Shown one piece after another: positions 9,058-17,461 of a stretch of 64,000 nt of DNA. The notes under the pieces were generated by a model. The model was not told the origin of the DNA. It worked only from the letters and a program-made list of their open reading frames with translations, and ran no database searches. The DNA comes from Pseudotabrizicola sp. GTDB taxonomy: Bacteria > Pseudomonadota > Alphaproteobacteria > Rhodobacterales > Rhodobacteraceae. The DNA is taken from contig NZ_JAUSNR010000023.1 in assembly GCF_030656345.1 (NCBI RefSeq), positions 1-64,000 of the forward strand, given 5' to 3'. How positions within the stretch are numbered: the first letter of the stretch is position 1; each line of letters begins with the position of its first letter. The translations under genes were made by a program, and so were the position numbers.

Positions 9058-10611
9058 ATGAGCAACCACAACCTGTTCGCTGCGCTGCGCGCAGCTTTCC
9101 CACAAGACCTGGACCGCGTGGCGGTGGAAACCGTGGACCCCGATGGCCCCGGCCTGTGCTACAGCTGGCGCGATCTGGACCGAGCCACCGCCATGATGGC
9201 CAACTTGCTGGCTTCGCTGGACCTGCCTGCGGGTGCCCGTGTGGCTGTGCAGGTTGAAAAATCGGTGGAAGCGCTGGTGCTGTACCTGGCCACGCTGCGT
9301 GCGGGCTATGTGTTCCTGCCGCTCAACACCGCTTACCAGAGCACTGAGATCGAATATTTTGTGGGCAACGCTGAGCCCGCCGTGGTGGTGTGCAGCCCGG
9401 AAAATTTCGGTTGGGTGTCCAAGATTGCCTTCAACGCCGGCACGCGCCACGTGTTTACCCTGGACGACGCGCGCAACGGCAGCCTGCTTGAGCGCGCTGC
9501 CCACCACAGCGATGTGCACGAGCTTGCTGTGCGTGCAGCAGACGATCTGGCTGTGATCATCTACACCAGCGGCACCACTGGGCGCAGCAAAGGCGCCATG
9601 TTGTCACACGGCAACATGCTGAGCAACGCCCAGGTGTTGCAGTCTTACTGGGCCTGGCAGTCGGACGATGTGCTGATCCACGCTTTGCCTATTTTTCATG
9701 TGCACGGGCTGTTTGTGGCCATTCACGGCGCGCTTATCAATGGCAGCCCCATGCTGTGGCTCAACAAGTTCGACGCACCCACGGTCGTTTCGCTGTTTCC
9801 GCGTGCCACTGTGTTCATGGGAGTGCCCACGCTCTATGTTCGAATGCTGGCCGAGCCGGCCTTGACACCTCAGCAAGCCGTCCACATGCGCCTGTTCATT
9901 TCAGGCTCAGCACCCTTGCTGATCGAAACATTCAATGAGTGGCGCGTCCGCACCGGGCATACCATTCTGGAGCGTTACGGCATGAGTGAGACGGTGATGC
10001 TCACGTCCAATCCCTGCGGTCCTGATGCCCGCTACATGGGTGAGCGCGAGCGGCGCGGTGGCACGGTGGGTTTCCCGCTGCCGGGTGTGGCGTTGCGGGT
10101 GGTGGACGATGCCGGCCAGCCGCTGCCAGTGGGGGAGATTGGTGGCATTCAGGTGCGCGGACCCAATGTGTTCAAGGGTTACTGGCGCATGCCGGAGAAA
10201 ACGGCTGAAGAATTCACCGCAGACGGTTTCTTCAAGACGGGCGATGTAGGCTTTGTGGATGTCCGGGGTTATGTGTGCATCGTGGGGCGCAGCAAAGACC
10301 TCATCATCTCTGGCGGCTATAACGTGTATCCGGCCGAGATTGAGGGTTTCATCAACGAACTGCCTGGCGTGGCTGAAAGCGCGCTGGTGGGTGTGCCCCA
10401 CCCCGACTTCGGTGAAGTGGGCGTGGCCGTGGTGATTGCCAAACCCGGTGCTACGCTGGACGCGAAGCAGATCGTTGCCGCACTCAAGTCGAGCCTGGCC
10501 AATTTCAAGATCCCCAAGCGGTGCTTTGTGGTGAACGAACTGCCCCGCAACACCATGGGCAAGGTTCAAAAGAACCTGCTGCGCGAACAGTACAAAAACG
10601 CGTGCGCCTGA
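9058..10611 (+). CDS. matB: Malonyl-CoA synthetase (ANL superfamily)
   Basis: Activates malonate to malonyl-CoA with ATP. The ANL motifs are present: IYTSGTTGRSKGAMLSH near residue 166, YGMSET near residue 310, the hinge GRSKDLIISGGYNVYPAEIEG near residue 425 and the C-terminal catalytic lysine in PRNTMGKVQKNLLRE. At 517 residues it fits MatB. The start is uncertain: an in-frame GTG at 9046 is only three bases from a GGAGA ribosome site, whereas the chosen ATG is 15 bases from it; the true start may be the GTG, adding four residues. The last gene of the malonate operon. The substrate is inferred from the adjacent malonyl-CoA decarboxylase and from similarity to MatB. Confidence 0.9.
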   Translation: MSNHNLFAALRAAFPQDLDRVAVETVDPDGPGLCYSWRDLDRATAMMANLLASLDLPAGARVAVQVEKSVEALVLYLATLRAGYVFLPLNTAYQSTEIEYFVGNAEPAVVVCSPENFGWVSKIAFNAGTRHVFTLDDARNGSLLERAAHHSDVHELAVRAADDLAVIIYTSGTTGRSKGAMLSHGNMLSNAQVLQSYWAWQSDDVLIHALPIFHVHGLFVAIHGALINGSPMLWLNKFDAPTVVSLFPRATVFMGVPTLYVRMLAEPALTPQQAVHMRLFISGSAPLLIETFNEWRVRTGHTILERYGMSETVMLTSNPCGPDARYMGERERRGGTVGFPLPGVALRVVDDAGQPLPVGEIGGIQVRGPNVFKGYWRMPEKTAEEFTADGFFKTGDVGFVDVRGYVCIVGRSKDLIISGGYNVYPAEIEGFINELPGVAESALVGVPHPDFGEVGVAVVIAKPGATLDAKQIVAALKSSLANFKIPKRCFVVNELPRNTMGKVQKNLLREQYKNACA

Positions 10612-10738
10612 AGGAAAAACGCGCCGCGAAGAATGGTTCGGGGCGCGTGAACAAGACCAGAATGCGGTGGAACCGGCTTCGCCGGGTCGCTCGCGTTGCC
10701 CGCTGCGGGGTGGCGCCGCAGGCGGCGCAGGGGGAAAG

Positions 10739-11182
10739 CTAGCGCAACACCAACACCGGCGTGTGCGAATGTGTGAGAACCTGTTGCGTTTCACTGCCCA
10801 GCAGCAAGCGTTTGAGTCCACGACGACCGTGTGAGGCCATCACGATCAGGTCGCACTTGTTGCGCTTGGCTGCGGCGATGATGGCCTCGGCAATCAGGTC
10901 AGACTTCACCGTGATCGGCTTGACCTTCACTTCGCGCAATTGACCTGCCGATTTCACAGCGTTGACGGCCGCCATGGCCTCCTCCTGCCATTGCTTTTCA
11001 ATGCGTTCCACCTCGGCAGCGGCCAGGGCCACACCGCCTTCAAAGTAAGTTTGTGGATAACGGGGTACGACTTTCAGCGCCACCACTTCTGCACCCGTCA
11101 GGTCAGCCAGGTCGATGGCGTGCTCCACCGCTTGTTGTGAGAGTTTGGAGCCATCGGTGGCCACCAGAATACGTTTGTACAT
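10739..11182 (-). CDS. uspA: Universal stress protein UspA family
   Basis: A 147-residue single-domain stress protein. It begins MYKRILVATDGSKLSQQA and ends with the ATP-binding signature GRRGLKRLLLGSETQQVL, which has the G-2x-G-9x-G(S/T) spacing, so it is likely of the ATP-binding UspFG type. The gene is divergent from the ccoI-type ATPase gene; between them lies an FNR-type box whose centre is about 68 bases upstream of this start codon, a distance suitable for activation under low oxygen. An oxygen-limited stress role is therefore inferred. Confidence 0.93.
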   Translation of the reverse strand: MYKRILVATDGSKLSQQAVEHAIDLADLTGAEVVALKVVPRYPQTYFEGGVALAAAEVERIEKQWQEEAMAAVNAVKSAGQLREVKVKPITVKSDLIAEAIIAAAKRNKCDLIVMASHGRRGLKRLLLGSETQQVLTHSHTPVLVLR

Positions 11183-11243
11183 GCGGTTTCTCCTCGAAAG
11201 TTGCTAGGGAACCCATAGACTAGCAAACACCGACCCATTCAGG

Positions 11244-11257
11244 TTGACTTAAATCAA
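11244..11257. promoter_or_regulatory. FNR/ANR-type box between uspA and ccoI
   Basis: TTGACTTAAATCAA matches the FNR-family consensus TTGAT-N4-ATCAA at nine of ten positions. If placed at -41.5, it would give a start point for uspA about 27 bases before the uspA start codon. It is too close to the ccoI start (11262) to act as a standard activator site in that direction unless translation starts further in, so uspA is the more likely target. Confidence 0.75.
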
Positions 11258-11261
11258 GCGC

Positions 11262-13706
11262 ATGGAACCTGACTTCCTTTACCCTCAGCGCATGAACGAG
11301 GCCACTACCGTGCCCCCGGTAGGGCTTCCACCTGCCGCTCCGCGCTTGACCGGGGCAGCGCCCGCGCAGGCCAATGCCTCGGTGCCCGAGCCGCCCAGTT
11401 GGCTTGGGGAGCACCGCGGGCCCCTCGACGTCACAGACAATTTTGCCGTGCTTGACGACCCGGTGGAGCAGCGCGAATTCACGGAATTCAGTGACGTCGA
11501 TGGCCGCAATACCGCCGAGTCGGTATTGATGGTGCAGGGCATGTACTGTGCCGCCTGTGCCGACACCGTTGAGACGGCATTGCAGCACCTTCCGGGCGTG
11601 GAGCGCGCCCATGTGCACGCCGCCACCCGGCGGCTCACGCTGCGCTGGGACCCAGAAAAAACCACCATGTCCAGCCTGGCGCGGGCCGTGGGTGACACCG
11701 GCTACCGCTTGCTGCCCATGCAGCAAGCGCTCTCTATCAGCGAGCGGCTGCGCGAAACCCGTCAAGCACTCTGGCGCTTGTTCGTTGCCGGTTTCTGCGC
11801 CATGCAGGTCATGATGTATGCATGGCCAGCCTACGTAACCGAACCGGGCGAAATCCCCGCCGACATCGACCAGTTGCTGCGCTGGGCCAGTTGGGTGCTG
11901 AGCCTGCCGGTGGTGTTTTTCGCCAGTGGCCCGTTTTTCAGCAGTGCGTGGCGCGACCTGAAGCATGGCCGTATCGGCATGGACACGCCGGTCTCTATCG
12001 GTATCCTGGTGACCTTTCTGGCCAGTTCGGCGGCCACCTTTGATCCCACGGGCCCCTGGGGCTACGAGGTCTGGTACGACTCGCTCACCATGTTTGTGTT
12101 CTTCCTGCTGGGCGGGCGCTACCTGGAGCTGAAAGCCCGCGACCGCACCGCCGGTGCGCTCGACAGCCTCATGAACCGCTTGCCCGAGGTGTGTGACCTG
12201 CAGAAATCCGATGGCCGTTTTGAGTCCGTGTCCATTCGCCGGCTGGCGCTGGGCGATGTGGTGCGGGTGCAGGCTGGCCAGGCGTTTCCGGGCGACGGCG
12301 CGGTGCTCAGCGAAAGCGCCACGGTGGACGAAGCACTGCTGACCGGTGAGTCACGGCCCGTCACGCGGCACCAAGGGGAGGGCGTTGTCGCCGGCAGTTT
12401 CAACCTGGGCGGCCCGGTGCTGTTGCGTGTGGACAAGCTGGGACGCGACACACGCTTTGCCCAGATCGTGTCGCTGATGGAAAAAGCGTCTACCGAAAAG
12501 CCCCGCCTGGCCATCCTGGCCGACCGCATTGCGGCGCCCTTTTTGGTGGCGGTGCTGGTGGCGGCGGCGTTTGCTGGCTGGTACTGGTGGCAGATAGACC
12601 ACTCCAAGGCGCTGGCCGTGGCGGTGGCGGTGTTGATCGTTACCTGCCCATGCGCCTTGTCGCTGGCCACGCCGGCGGCCATGCTCACGTCGGCCGGTGC
12701 GTTGGCCCGGCGCGGCATTCTGGTGCGCCGCTTGCAGGCTTTTGAGTCCCTGGCCAACATCAATGCGGTGGTATTCGACAAAACCGGCACCTTGACGCAT
12801 GACCGCCTGTTGTTGGCACATGTACGTACCCGCGCAGGCGTCAGCCAAGACGAGGCGCTGTTGCTGGCTGCAGCCATGGCTGCGGGTTCATTGCATCCGG
12901 TGTCGCGTGCCATCGCGTTGGCGGCTGGCGGTCTTGAAAACCTGCAGACACCTGCATTGACTGACCTGGCTGAAGTGGCCGGGCAGGGCATGCAGGCCTT
13001 GCGCCCCAACGGCACGCGTGTGCGTTTGGGTTCGTCGGCCTTTTGTGGCCTGGACGGTGCCGATGCACGGGATGTGAGCGACGCGCCTCGCGTCTGTCTC
13101 TCGGACGAGCAGGGTTGGCTCGCCACCTTTGAGTTGCAGGAAGGCTTGCGAGACGATGCCCAGGCCGCCGTGAGTGCACTGCGCGCTATGGGGGTGCGTA
13201 CTTGGCTGCTGTCGGGTGACCGCGAAGCCGCCGCGCAGCAAGTGGGGCAGGCCGTGGGCGTGGACCATGTGATCGCCGGCGCCTCGCCGGAGCAAAAACT
13301 GGCTGAGGTGACGGCTCTTCAGGCGCAAGGCATCCAGCTGGCCATGGTGGGCGACGGTCTGAACGACGGCCCGGTGCTGGCGCGCGCCAACACGTCGTTC
13401 GCGCTGGGCCATGCCGCGCCCCTGGCGCAGGCGCAGTCCGATTACGTCATTCAGGGGGGGCAGGTCATGGATGTGGTGCTGACCTTGAAGCAAGCGCGTT
13501 CTACGCTGCGCATCGTGCGGGAAAACCTGATGTGGGCCGCGCTTTACAACCTGGTGTGTGTGCCGCTGGCGTTGCTGGGTTTCATGCCACCCTGGCTGGC
13601 CGGGCTGGGCATGGCCGGCAGTTCCTTGCTGGTGATCGGCAATGCCTTGCGCCTGGCCTCTAAAGTCCCATCGCGGCTCTCTGATACCGCCCCGGGTAGC
13701 CCCTGA
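11262..13706 (+). CDS. ccoI: Cbb3 oxidase copper P1B-type ATPase, betaproteobacterial copy
   Basis: Copper-exporting P-type ATPase of the FixI/CcoI group, thought to supply copper for cbb3 oxidase assembly. The 814 residues comprise an N-terminal extension of about 85 residues rich in Pro and Ala, a heavy-metal-binding domain with MYCAAC near residue 94, membrane helices, the actuator loop TGES near residue 364, the membrane copper motif CPC near residue 464, the phosphorylation site DKTGT near residue 506, an HP motif (GSLHPVSRA) and GDGLNDGP near residue 698. An in-frame ATG at 11292 could be the true start. It is followed by ccoS and ccoN. It is clearly a different lineage from the second ccoI at 19359, with low similarity outside the motifs. 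Confidence 0.93.
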   Translation: MEPDFLYPQRMNEATTVPPVGLPPAAPRLTGAAPAQANASVPEPPSWLGEHRGPLDVTDNFAVLDDPVEQREFTEFSDVDGRNTAESVLMVQGMYCAACADTVETALQHLPGVERAHVHAATRRLTLRWDPEKTTMSSLARAVGDTGYRLLPMQQALSISERLRETRQALWRLFVAGFCAMQVMMYAWPAYVTEPGEIPADIDQLLRWASWVLSLPVVFFASGPFFSSAWRDLKHGRIGMDTPVSIGILVTFLASSAATFDPTGPWGYEVWYDSLTMFVFFLLGGRYLELKARDRTAGALDSLMNRLPEVCDLQKSDGRFESVSIRRLALGDVVRVQAGQAFPGDGAVLSESATVDEALLTGESRPVTRHQGEGVVAGSFNLGGPVLLRVDKLGRDTRFAQIVSLMEKASTEKPRLAILADRIAAPFLVAVLVAAAFAGWYWWQIDHSKALAVAVAVLIVTCPCALSLATPAAMLTSAGALARRGILVRRLQAFESLANINAVVFDKTGTLTHDRLLLAHVRTRAGVSQDEALLLAAAMAAGSLHPVSRAIALAAGGLENLQTPALTDLAEVAGQGMQALRPNGTRVRLGSSAFCGLDGADARDVSDAPRVCLSDEQGWLATFELQEGLRDDAQAAVSALRAMGVRTWLLSGDREAAAQQVGQAVGVDHVIAGASPEQKLAEVTALQAQGIQLAMVGDGLNDGPVLARANTSFALGHAAPLAQAQSDYVIQGGQVMDVVLTLKQARSTLRIVRENLMWAALYNLVCVPLALLGFMPPWLAGLGMAGSSLLVIGNALRLASKVPSRLSDTAPGSP

Positions 13707-13768
13707 AGGCGTACCATGCAGCGGCTAGGCAACCGGTGTTTGAAGTTTGAATTTTCTGGGTTTTGACC

Positions 13769-13906
13769 ATGGATATTTTGTATTTGTTGATCCCCATTTC
13801 CATTCTGTTGGTGTTTGCCATCATCGGTGTGTTCTGGTGGGCGCTTCAAAAGGGGCAATTTGACAACATCGAACGGGAGGGCGATCGCATTCTCAGAGGC
13901 GATTGA
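13769..13906 (+). CDS. ccoS: Cbb3-type oxidase assembly protein CcoS, betaproteobacterial copy
   Basis: A 45-residue single-span membrane protein (MDILYLLIPISILLVFAIIG, then FWWALQKGQFDNIEREGDRIL). The motif F-W-A-x-x-x-G/K-Q-F-D followed by a short acidic-basic tail is diagnostic of CcoS, which is needed to insert cofactors into cbb3 oxidase. It lies between ccoI and ccoN, the usual Comamonadaceae order. Its stop codon lies inside the FNR-type box that precedes ccoN. It is too small for most automatic gene calls. Confidence 0.93.
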   Translation: MDILYLLIPISILLVFAIIGVFWWALQKGQFDNIEREGDRILRGD

Positions 13907-13916
13907 TATAAGTCAA
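13903..13916 (+). promoter_or_regulatory. FNR/ANR-type box upstream of ccoN
   Basis: TTGATATAAGTCAA matches TTGAT-N4-ATCAA with one difference. Its centre is 65 bases upstream of the ccoN ATG; a start point 41-42 bases downstream would leave a leader of about 24 bases containing the ribosome site GAGGAG. This fits low-oxygen activation of the cbb3 operon by an FNR homologue. Confidence 0.82.
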
Positions 13917-13974
13917 GGCGGAAGAGGGGGTCCGTGAGGACACTTCACATAGTGACATTTACGAGGAGTTCTGT

Positions 13975-15414
13975 ATGTCCGTAATAACAAAGGCCAGCCA
14001 GTCGGCGGTCTACGACGACGGTGTTGTCCGTGGTTTTGCCATCATGTCCGTGATCTACGGCGTGGTAGGCATGTTGGTGGGTGTGATCATCGCAGCCCAG
14101 TTAACCTGGCCCGAGCTCAATATGGGCATTGAGTGGTTGAGCTACGGTCGCTTGCGTCCGTTGCATACCAATGCGGTGATTTTTGCGTTTGGCGGTAGCG
14201 TGCTGTTTGCAACCAGCTACTACGTGGTGCAGCGAACCTGCCACACGAAACTGTTTCTCAACAAATTGGCCTGGTTGACGTTCTGGGGCTGGAATCTGGT
14301 GATCGTCTCGGCGGTCGTCACCTTGCCCATGGGTCTGACCCAGGGCAAGGAATACGCTGAGCTGATCTGGCCCGTTGACTTGTTGATCGCCGTGGTCTGG
14401 GTCTCTTACGCGGTCGTGTTCTTTGGTACGGTGGGCATCCGCAAGGTTCGCCATATCTACGTGGCCAACTGGTTCTTCGGTGCCTACATCATTGCGGTGG
14501 CGTTGTTGCACATCTTCAACAACATCCAGTTGCCCACCAGCGCGACGCACTCCTACTCGGTCTATGCCGGTGTTCAGGATGCCATGATGCAGTGGTGGTA
14601 CGGCCACAACGCGGTGGGCTTCTTCCTGACCGCCGGTTTCCTGGGGATGATGTATTACTTCGTTCCCAAACAGGCCGAACGCCCGGTCTACAGCTATAAA
14701 CTGTCGATCATCCACTTCTGGGCGCTGATCTTCCTGTATATCTGGGCCGGTCCGCACCACCTGCACTACACCGCTTTGCCAGACTGGGCCTCGACCCTTG
14801 GCATGGTGTTCTCGGTCATCCTGTGGATGCCCAGCTGGGGCGGCATGATCAACGGTCTGATGACGCTTTCGGGCGCATGGGACAAGCTGCGCACCGATCC
14901 GGTGATCCGGATGATGGTGGTCAGCATCGGCTTTTACGGCATGTCAACGTTTGAAGGCCCGATGATGAGCATCAAGGCCGTGAACTCGCTGTCGCACTAC
15001 ACCGACTGGACCATTGGCCATGTGCATTCCGGCGCGCTTGGCTGGAATGGCATGATCACCTTTGGGGCGCTGTACTTCCTGACCCCGCGCCTGTGGAACC
15101 GTGACGGGCTGTTCAGCCTGAAACTGGTCAGCTGGCACTTCTGGCTCGCGACCATCGGCATCGTGCTCTACGCTTCTGCGATGTGGGTTTCGGGCATCAT
15201 GGAAGGCCTGATGTGGCGCGAAGTCGATGCCAACGGCTATCTGGTGAACGCGTTTGCCGACACCGTGGCCGCCAAATACCCGATGAATGTGGTGCGGATG
15301 CTGGGGGGGCTTATGTACCTCTCGGGGGCCCTCATCATGTGCTATAACCTGTGGATGACCGTACGTGCGCAACCCAGCCGGGTGACGACACATGCGGCTG
15401 TTCCTGCTGAATGA
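13975..15414 (+). CDS. ccoN: Cbb3-type cytochrome c oxidase subunit I; frame is a beta/alpha chimera
   Basis: The catalytic heme-copper subunit. All metal ligands are present over the 479 residues: His64 (low-spin heme), His211 in [10 protein letters not shown] plus His261 and His262 in GPHHLHYT (CuB), and His349 and His351 in [10 protein letters not shown] (hemes). Residues 1 to about 200 read as a Burkholderiales protein: no long N-terminal extension, and [21 protein letters not shown]. From about residue 240 onward ([46 protein letters not shown]) it reads as Rhodobacteraceae CcoN, whose own N-terminus normally carries an extra membrane segment that is missing here. The gene is in frame and could be functional, but it is probably an artefact of joining two genomes. 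Confidence 0.9.
   Translation: MSVITKASQSAVYDDGVVRGFAIMSVIYGVVGMLVGVIIAAQLTWPELNMGIEWLSYGRLRPLHTNAVIFAFGGSVLFATSYYVVQRTCHTKLFLNKLAWLTFWGWNLVIVSAVVTLPMGLTQGKEYAELIWPVDLLIAVVWVSYAVVFFGTVGIRKVRHIYVANWFFGAYIIAVALLHIFNNIQLPTSATHSYSVYAGVQDAMMQWWYGHNAVGFFLTAGFLGMMYYFVPKQAERPVYSYKLSIIHFWALIFLYIWAGPHHLHYTALPDWASTLGMVFSVILWMPSWGGMINGLMTLSGAWDKLRTDPVIRMMVVSIGFYGMSTFEGPMMSIKAVNSLSHYTDWTIGHVHSGALGWNGMITFGALYFLTPRLWNRDGLFSLKLVSWHFWLATIGIVLYASAMWVSGIMEGLMWREVDANGYLVNAFADTVAAKYPMNVVRMLGGLMYLSGALIMCYNLWMTVRAQPSRVTTHAAVPAE
14572..14700. other. Junction zone between betaproteobacterial and alphaproteobacterial sequence
   Basis: This stretch encodes residues about 200-242 of CcoN ([20 protein letters not shown] and the following [15 protein letters not shown]), which are almost identical in Burkholderiales and Rhodobacteraceae. 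Everything upstream has betaproteobacterial gene content and everything downstream has Rhodobacteraceae content. The crossover cannot be placed more finely by eye because both genomes would share near-identical bases here, which is exactly where an assembler would jump. Confidence 0.8.
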
Positions 15415-15429
15415 TTGGGGGGCAGGACA

Positions 15430-16179
15430 ATGGCTTTTCTTGACAAACACAAAGCAATCGAAACCCATGCCACGCTTCTGATGGTGCTCAGCCTGCTGGT
15501 TGTGTCCATCGGTGGTCTGGTCCAGATCGTTCCGCTGTTCTATCTAGAGAACACGATCGAAAAGGTCGAAGGGGTGCGCCCCTATACGCCCTTGGAACTG
15601 ACCGGGCGTGACATCTACATCCGCGAAGGCTGTTACAACTGTCACAGCCAGATGATCCGTCCGATGCGGGACGAGGTGGAACGCTATGGCCACTACAGCC
15701 TTGCAGCGGAATCGATGTATGACCATCCGTTCCAGTGGGGGTCCAAACGCACCGGGCCGGATTTGGCCCGGGTGGGCGGGCGCTATTCCGATGAATGGCA
15801 CCAGGATCACTTTACCGATGCCAAATCCGTGGTGCCTGAATCGCTGATGCCGCCCTATGGCTTCCTGTTCAACCGTGAGATTGACGGGAAATACATCGAA
15901 GATGTGGTCAAAACCCATGCCATGGTCGGCGTGCCCTATACATCGGACATGATCGCCAACGCCCGCGCGGACTTTCTGGCGCAAGTGAACCCTGATGGCG
16001 ACCCGTCCGGCCTGCAATCGCGCTATGGCGCGGCGGCGGTGCCGAACGGGGCCGATGTGAACGTGCGCAATTTCGACGGCCAGCCAAAACTGACCGAAGC
16101 CGATGCGCTGATCGCCTATATGCAAGTCCTTGGCACGATGGTCGATTTCTCGACCTTCACGCCAGACGCCAGCCGATAG
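15430..16179 (+). CDS. ccoO: Cbb3-type oxidase subunit II (membrane-anchored mono-heme cytochrome c)
   Basis: Carries electrons from CcoP to CcoN at the periplasmic face. The ATG at 15430 follows the ccoN stop by 15 bases with a G-rich ribosome site. The 249 residues have an N-terminal anchor ([20 protein letters not shown]) and the heme motif CYNCH near residue 70, followed by [15 protein letters not shown], which is characteristic of CcoO. A further conserved motif is [21 protein letters not shown] near residue 105, and the likely axial Met lies in ESLMPPY. It is the second gene of the alphaproteobacterial ccoNOQP operon. Confidence 0.97.
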   Translation: MAFLDKHKAIETHATLLMVLSLLVVSIGGLVQIVPLFYLENTIEKVEGVRPYTPLELTGRDIYIREGCYNCHSQMIRPMRDEVERYGHYSLAAESMYDHPFQWGSKRTGPDLARVGGRYSDEWHQDHFTDAKSVVPESLMPPYGFLFNREIDGKYIEDVVKTHAMVGVPYTSDMIANARADFLAQVNPDGDPSGLQSRYGAAAVPNGADVNVRNFDGQPKLTEADALIAYMQVLGTMVDFSTFTPDASR

Positions 16180-16190
16180 AGGGGGCCGAT

Positions 16191-16391
16191 ATGGAAACCT
16201 ACAGCTTCTTGCGAGAATTTGCCGACAGCTGGGCCTTGTTGTCGCTGTTTCTGATCTTCCTTGGCGTGGTGGTCTGGGCCTTCCGCCCCGGCAGCCGCAA
16301 GGTTCACGACGACGTGGCCAATTCGATCTTTCGCAACGACAAGAAACCCGCCACGGCGGATGACCCCAAGCCCCACGTAAAGGAGGCGTGA
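16191..16391 (+). CDS. ccoQ: Cbb3-type oxidase small subunit CcoQ
   Basis: A 66-residue protein with one membrane span (WALLSLFLIFLGVVVWAF), then FRPGSRKVHDDVANSIFRND, the usual CcoQ/FixQ sequence just after the span. It stabilises the interaction of CcoP with the CcoNO core. It sits 11 bases after ccoO and 4 bases before ccoP. Confidence 0.95.
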   Translation: METYSFLREFADSWALLSLFLIFLGVVVWAFRPGSRKVHDDVANSIFRNDKKPATADDPKPHVKEA

Positions 16392-16395
16392 CAGC

Positions 16396-17274
16396 ATGTG
16401 CGCCAAGAGAGTGAAGCAAAAGCCCGAAGATGTGCCGACCACCGGCCATATCTGGGACGGGATCGAAGAGCTTGACAACCCGATGCCACGCTGGTGGGTC
16501 TGGGTGTTCTATGCAACCATCGTGTGGGGCATCGGGTATACCATCGCCTACCCGGCCTGGCCGCTGATTTCGGGGGCCACACCGGGCCTGCTCGGGTCTT
16601 CCACCCGCGCCGATGTTGTGGCCGAGATCAAGCGCTTTGATGACGCGAACGCCACCATCAAGCAAGCGCTGATTGATGCCGACATGACAACTGTATCGGC
16701 CAACCCAGACCTGATGTCCTTTGCCCAGAACGCCGGTGCCGCCGTGTTCCGTACCAATTGCACCACCTGTCACGGGTCTGGTGCCAACGGGATTGAGGGC
16801 AAGGGCTATCCCAGCCTGCTGGATGATGACTGGCTCTGGGGCGGAGATGTCGAAAGCATCCAGACCACCATCACCCACGGCATCCGCAACACCACCCACC
16901 CGGACGCGCGCTGGTCGCAGATGCCGGCCTTTGGTGCGGATCAGATTCTGGAGCGTTCCCAGATCGCCGAAGTCGTGGAATACGTCTTGCAGATGTCGGG
17001 GCAGGACCACGACGCCACGCTGGCTGCGGCAGGCGAGGAGGTCTATCTGGACAACTGCGCGGCCTGTCACATGGATGACGGCTCGGGTGATATCTCTCAG
17101 GGTGCGCCCAATCTGGCCGATGCGATCTGGCTTTATGGCGGCTCGCGTGATGCCATCACCTATTCGGTCGTCAACGCCCGCTTTGGCGTGATGCCGGGCT
17201 GGAATGACAAACTGACCGAGGATGAGATCCGCGCCGTGGCGCTGTATGTCCACAGCCGCGGAGGTGGCCAGTAA
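16396..17274 (+). CDS. ccoP: Cbb3-type oxidase di-heme subunit III
   Basis: Di-heme cytochrome c that accepts electrons from soluble cytochromes and passes them to CcoO. The 292 residues start with a conserved segment (TTGHIWDGIEELDNPMPRWW) before a membrane span near residues 33-55. Two heme c domains follow with motifs CTTCH near residue 119 and CAACH near residue 219. The usual CcoP features around the hemes, including GYPSLLDDDWLWGG and QGAPNLADAIWLYGG, are present. It ends the ccoNOQP operon and is followed by a stem-loop. This subunit is wholly of the Rhodobacteraceae type. Confidence 0.97.
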   Translation: MCAKRVKQKPEDVPTTGHIWDGIEELDNPMPRWWVWVFYATIVWGIGYTIAYPAWPLISGATPGLLGSSTRADVVAEIKRFDDANATIKQALIDADMTTVSANPDLMSFAQNAGAAVFRTNCTTCHGSGANGIEGKGYPSLLDDDWLWGGDVESIQTTITHGIRNTTHPDARWSQMPAFGADQILERSQIAEVVEYVLQMSGQDHDATLAAAGEEVYLDNCAACHMDDGSGDISQGAPNLADAIWLYGGSRDAITYSVVNARFGVMPGWNDKLTEDEIRAVALYVHSRGGGQ

Positions 17275-17282
17275 CCAGTGCC

Positions 17283-17315
17283 GCCCCGGGCAGGATCACC
17301 CTCGCCCGGGGCTTT
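17283..17315 (+). terminator. Stem-loop at the end of ccoNOQP
   Basis: A perfect 9-bp stem (GCCCCGGGC at 17283-17291 and GCCCGGGGC at 17304-17312) with a 12-base loop is followed by only three T. It is a plausible but weak intrinsic terminator eight bases after the ccoP stop. Confidence 0.65.
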
Positions 17316-17384
17316 CTGCACGCCACCCGGCCCGGGTGCCGCGCCGTTCTGCCGCACCTTAAACTTGCATCTCCGACACGTATT

Positions 17385-17398
17385 TTGATGCAGGTCAA
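17385..17398 (+). promoter_or_regulatory. FnrL-type box upstream of ccoGHIS
   Basis: TTGATGCAGGTCAA matches the FNR/FnrL consensus TTGAT-N4-ATCAA with one difference. Centred at 17391.5, it predicts a start point near 17433, which supports translation of ccoG from the GTG at 17462 rather than the ATG at 17438. It shows that the ccoGHIS cluster is a separate low-oxygen operon from ccoNOQP in the Rhodobacteraceae genome. Confidence 0.82.
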
Positions 17399-17461
17399 TG
17401 TTGCGCCTGTCACTGCGGTGCACAACGGGTCAGCATCATGCCACATATCGGAGTCCTTTCC

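Noticed and set aside
10612..10738. GC-rich inverted repeats between matB and uspA
   Set aside because: Short repeats such as CCGGCTTCGCCGG are common in Burkholderiales intergenic DNA; I could not separate a real terminator from them.
13975..15414. A novel fused CcoN as a new oxidase type
   Set aside because: The two halves match ordinary CcoN of two classes; a false join explains it without a new protein.
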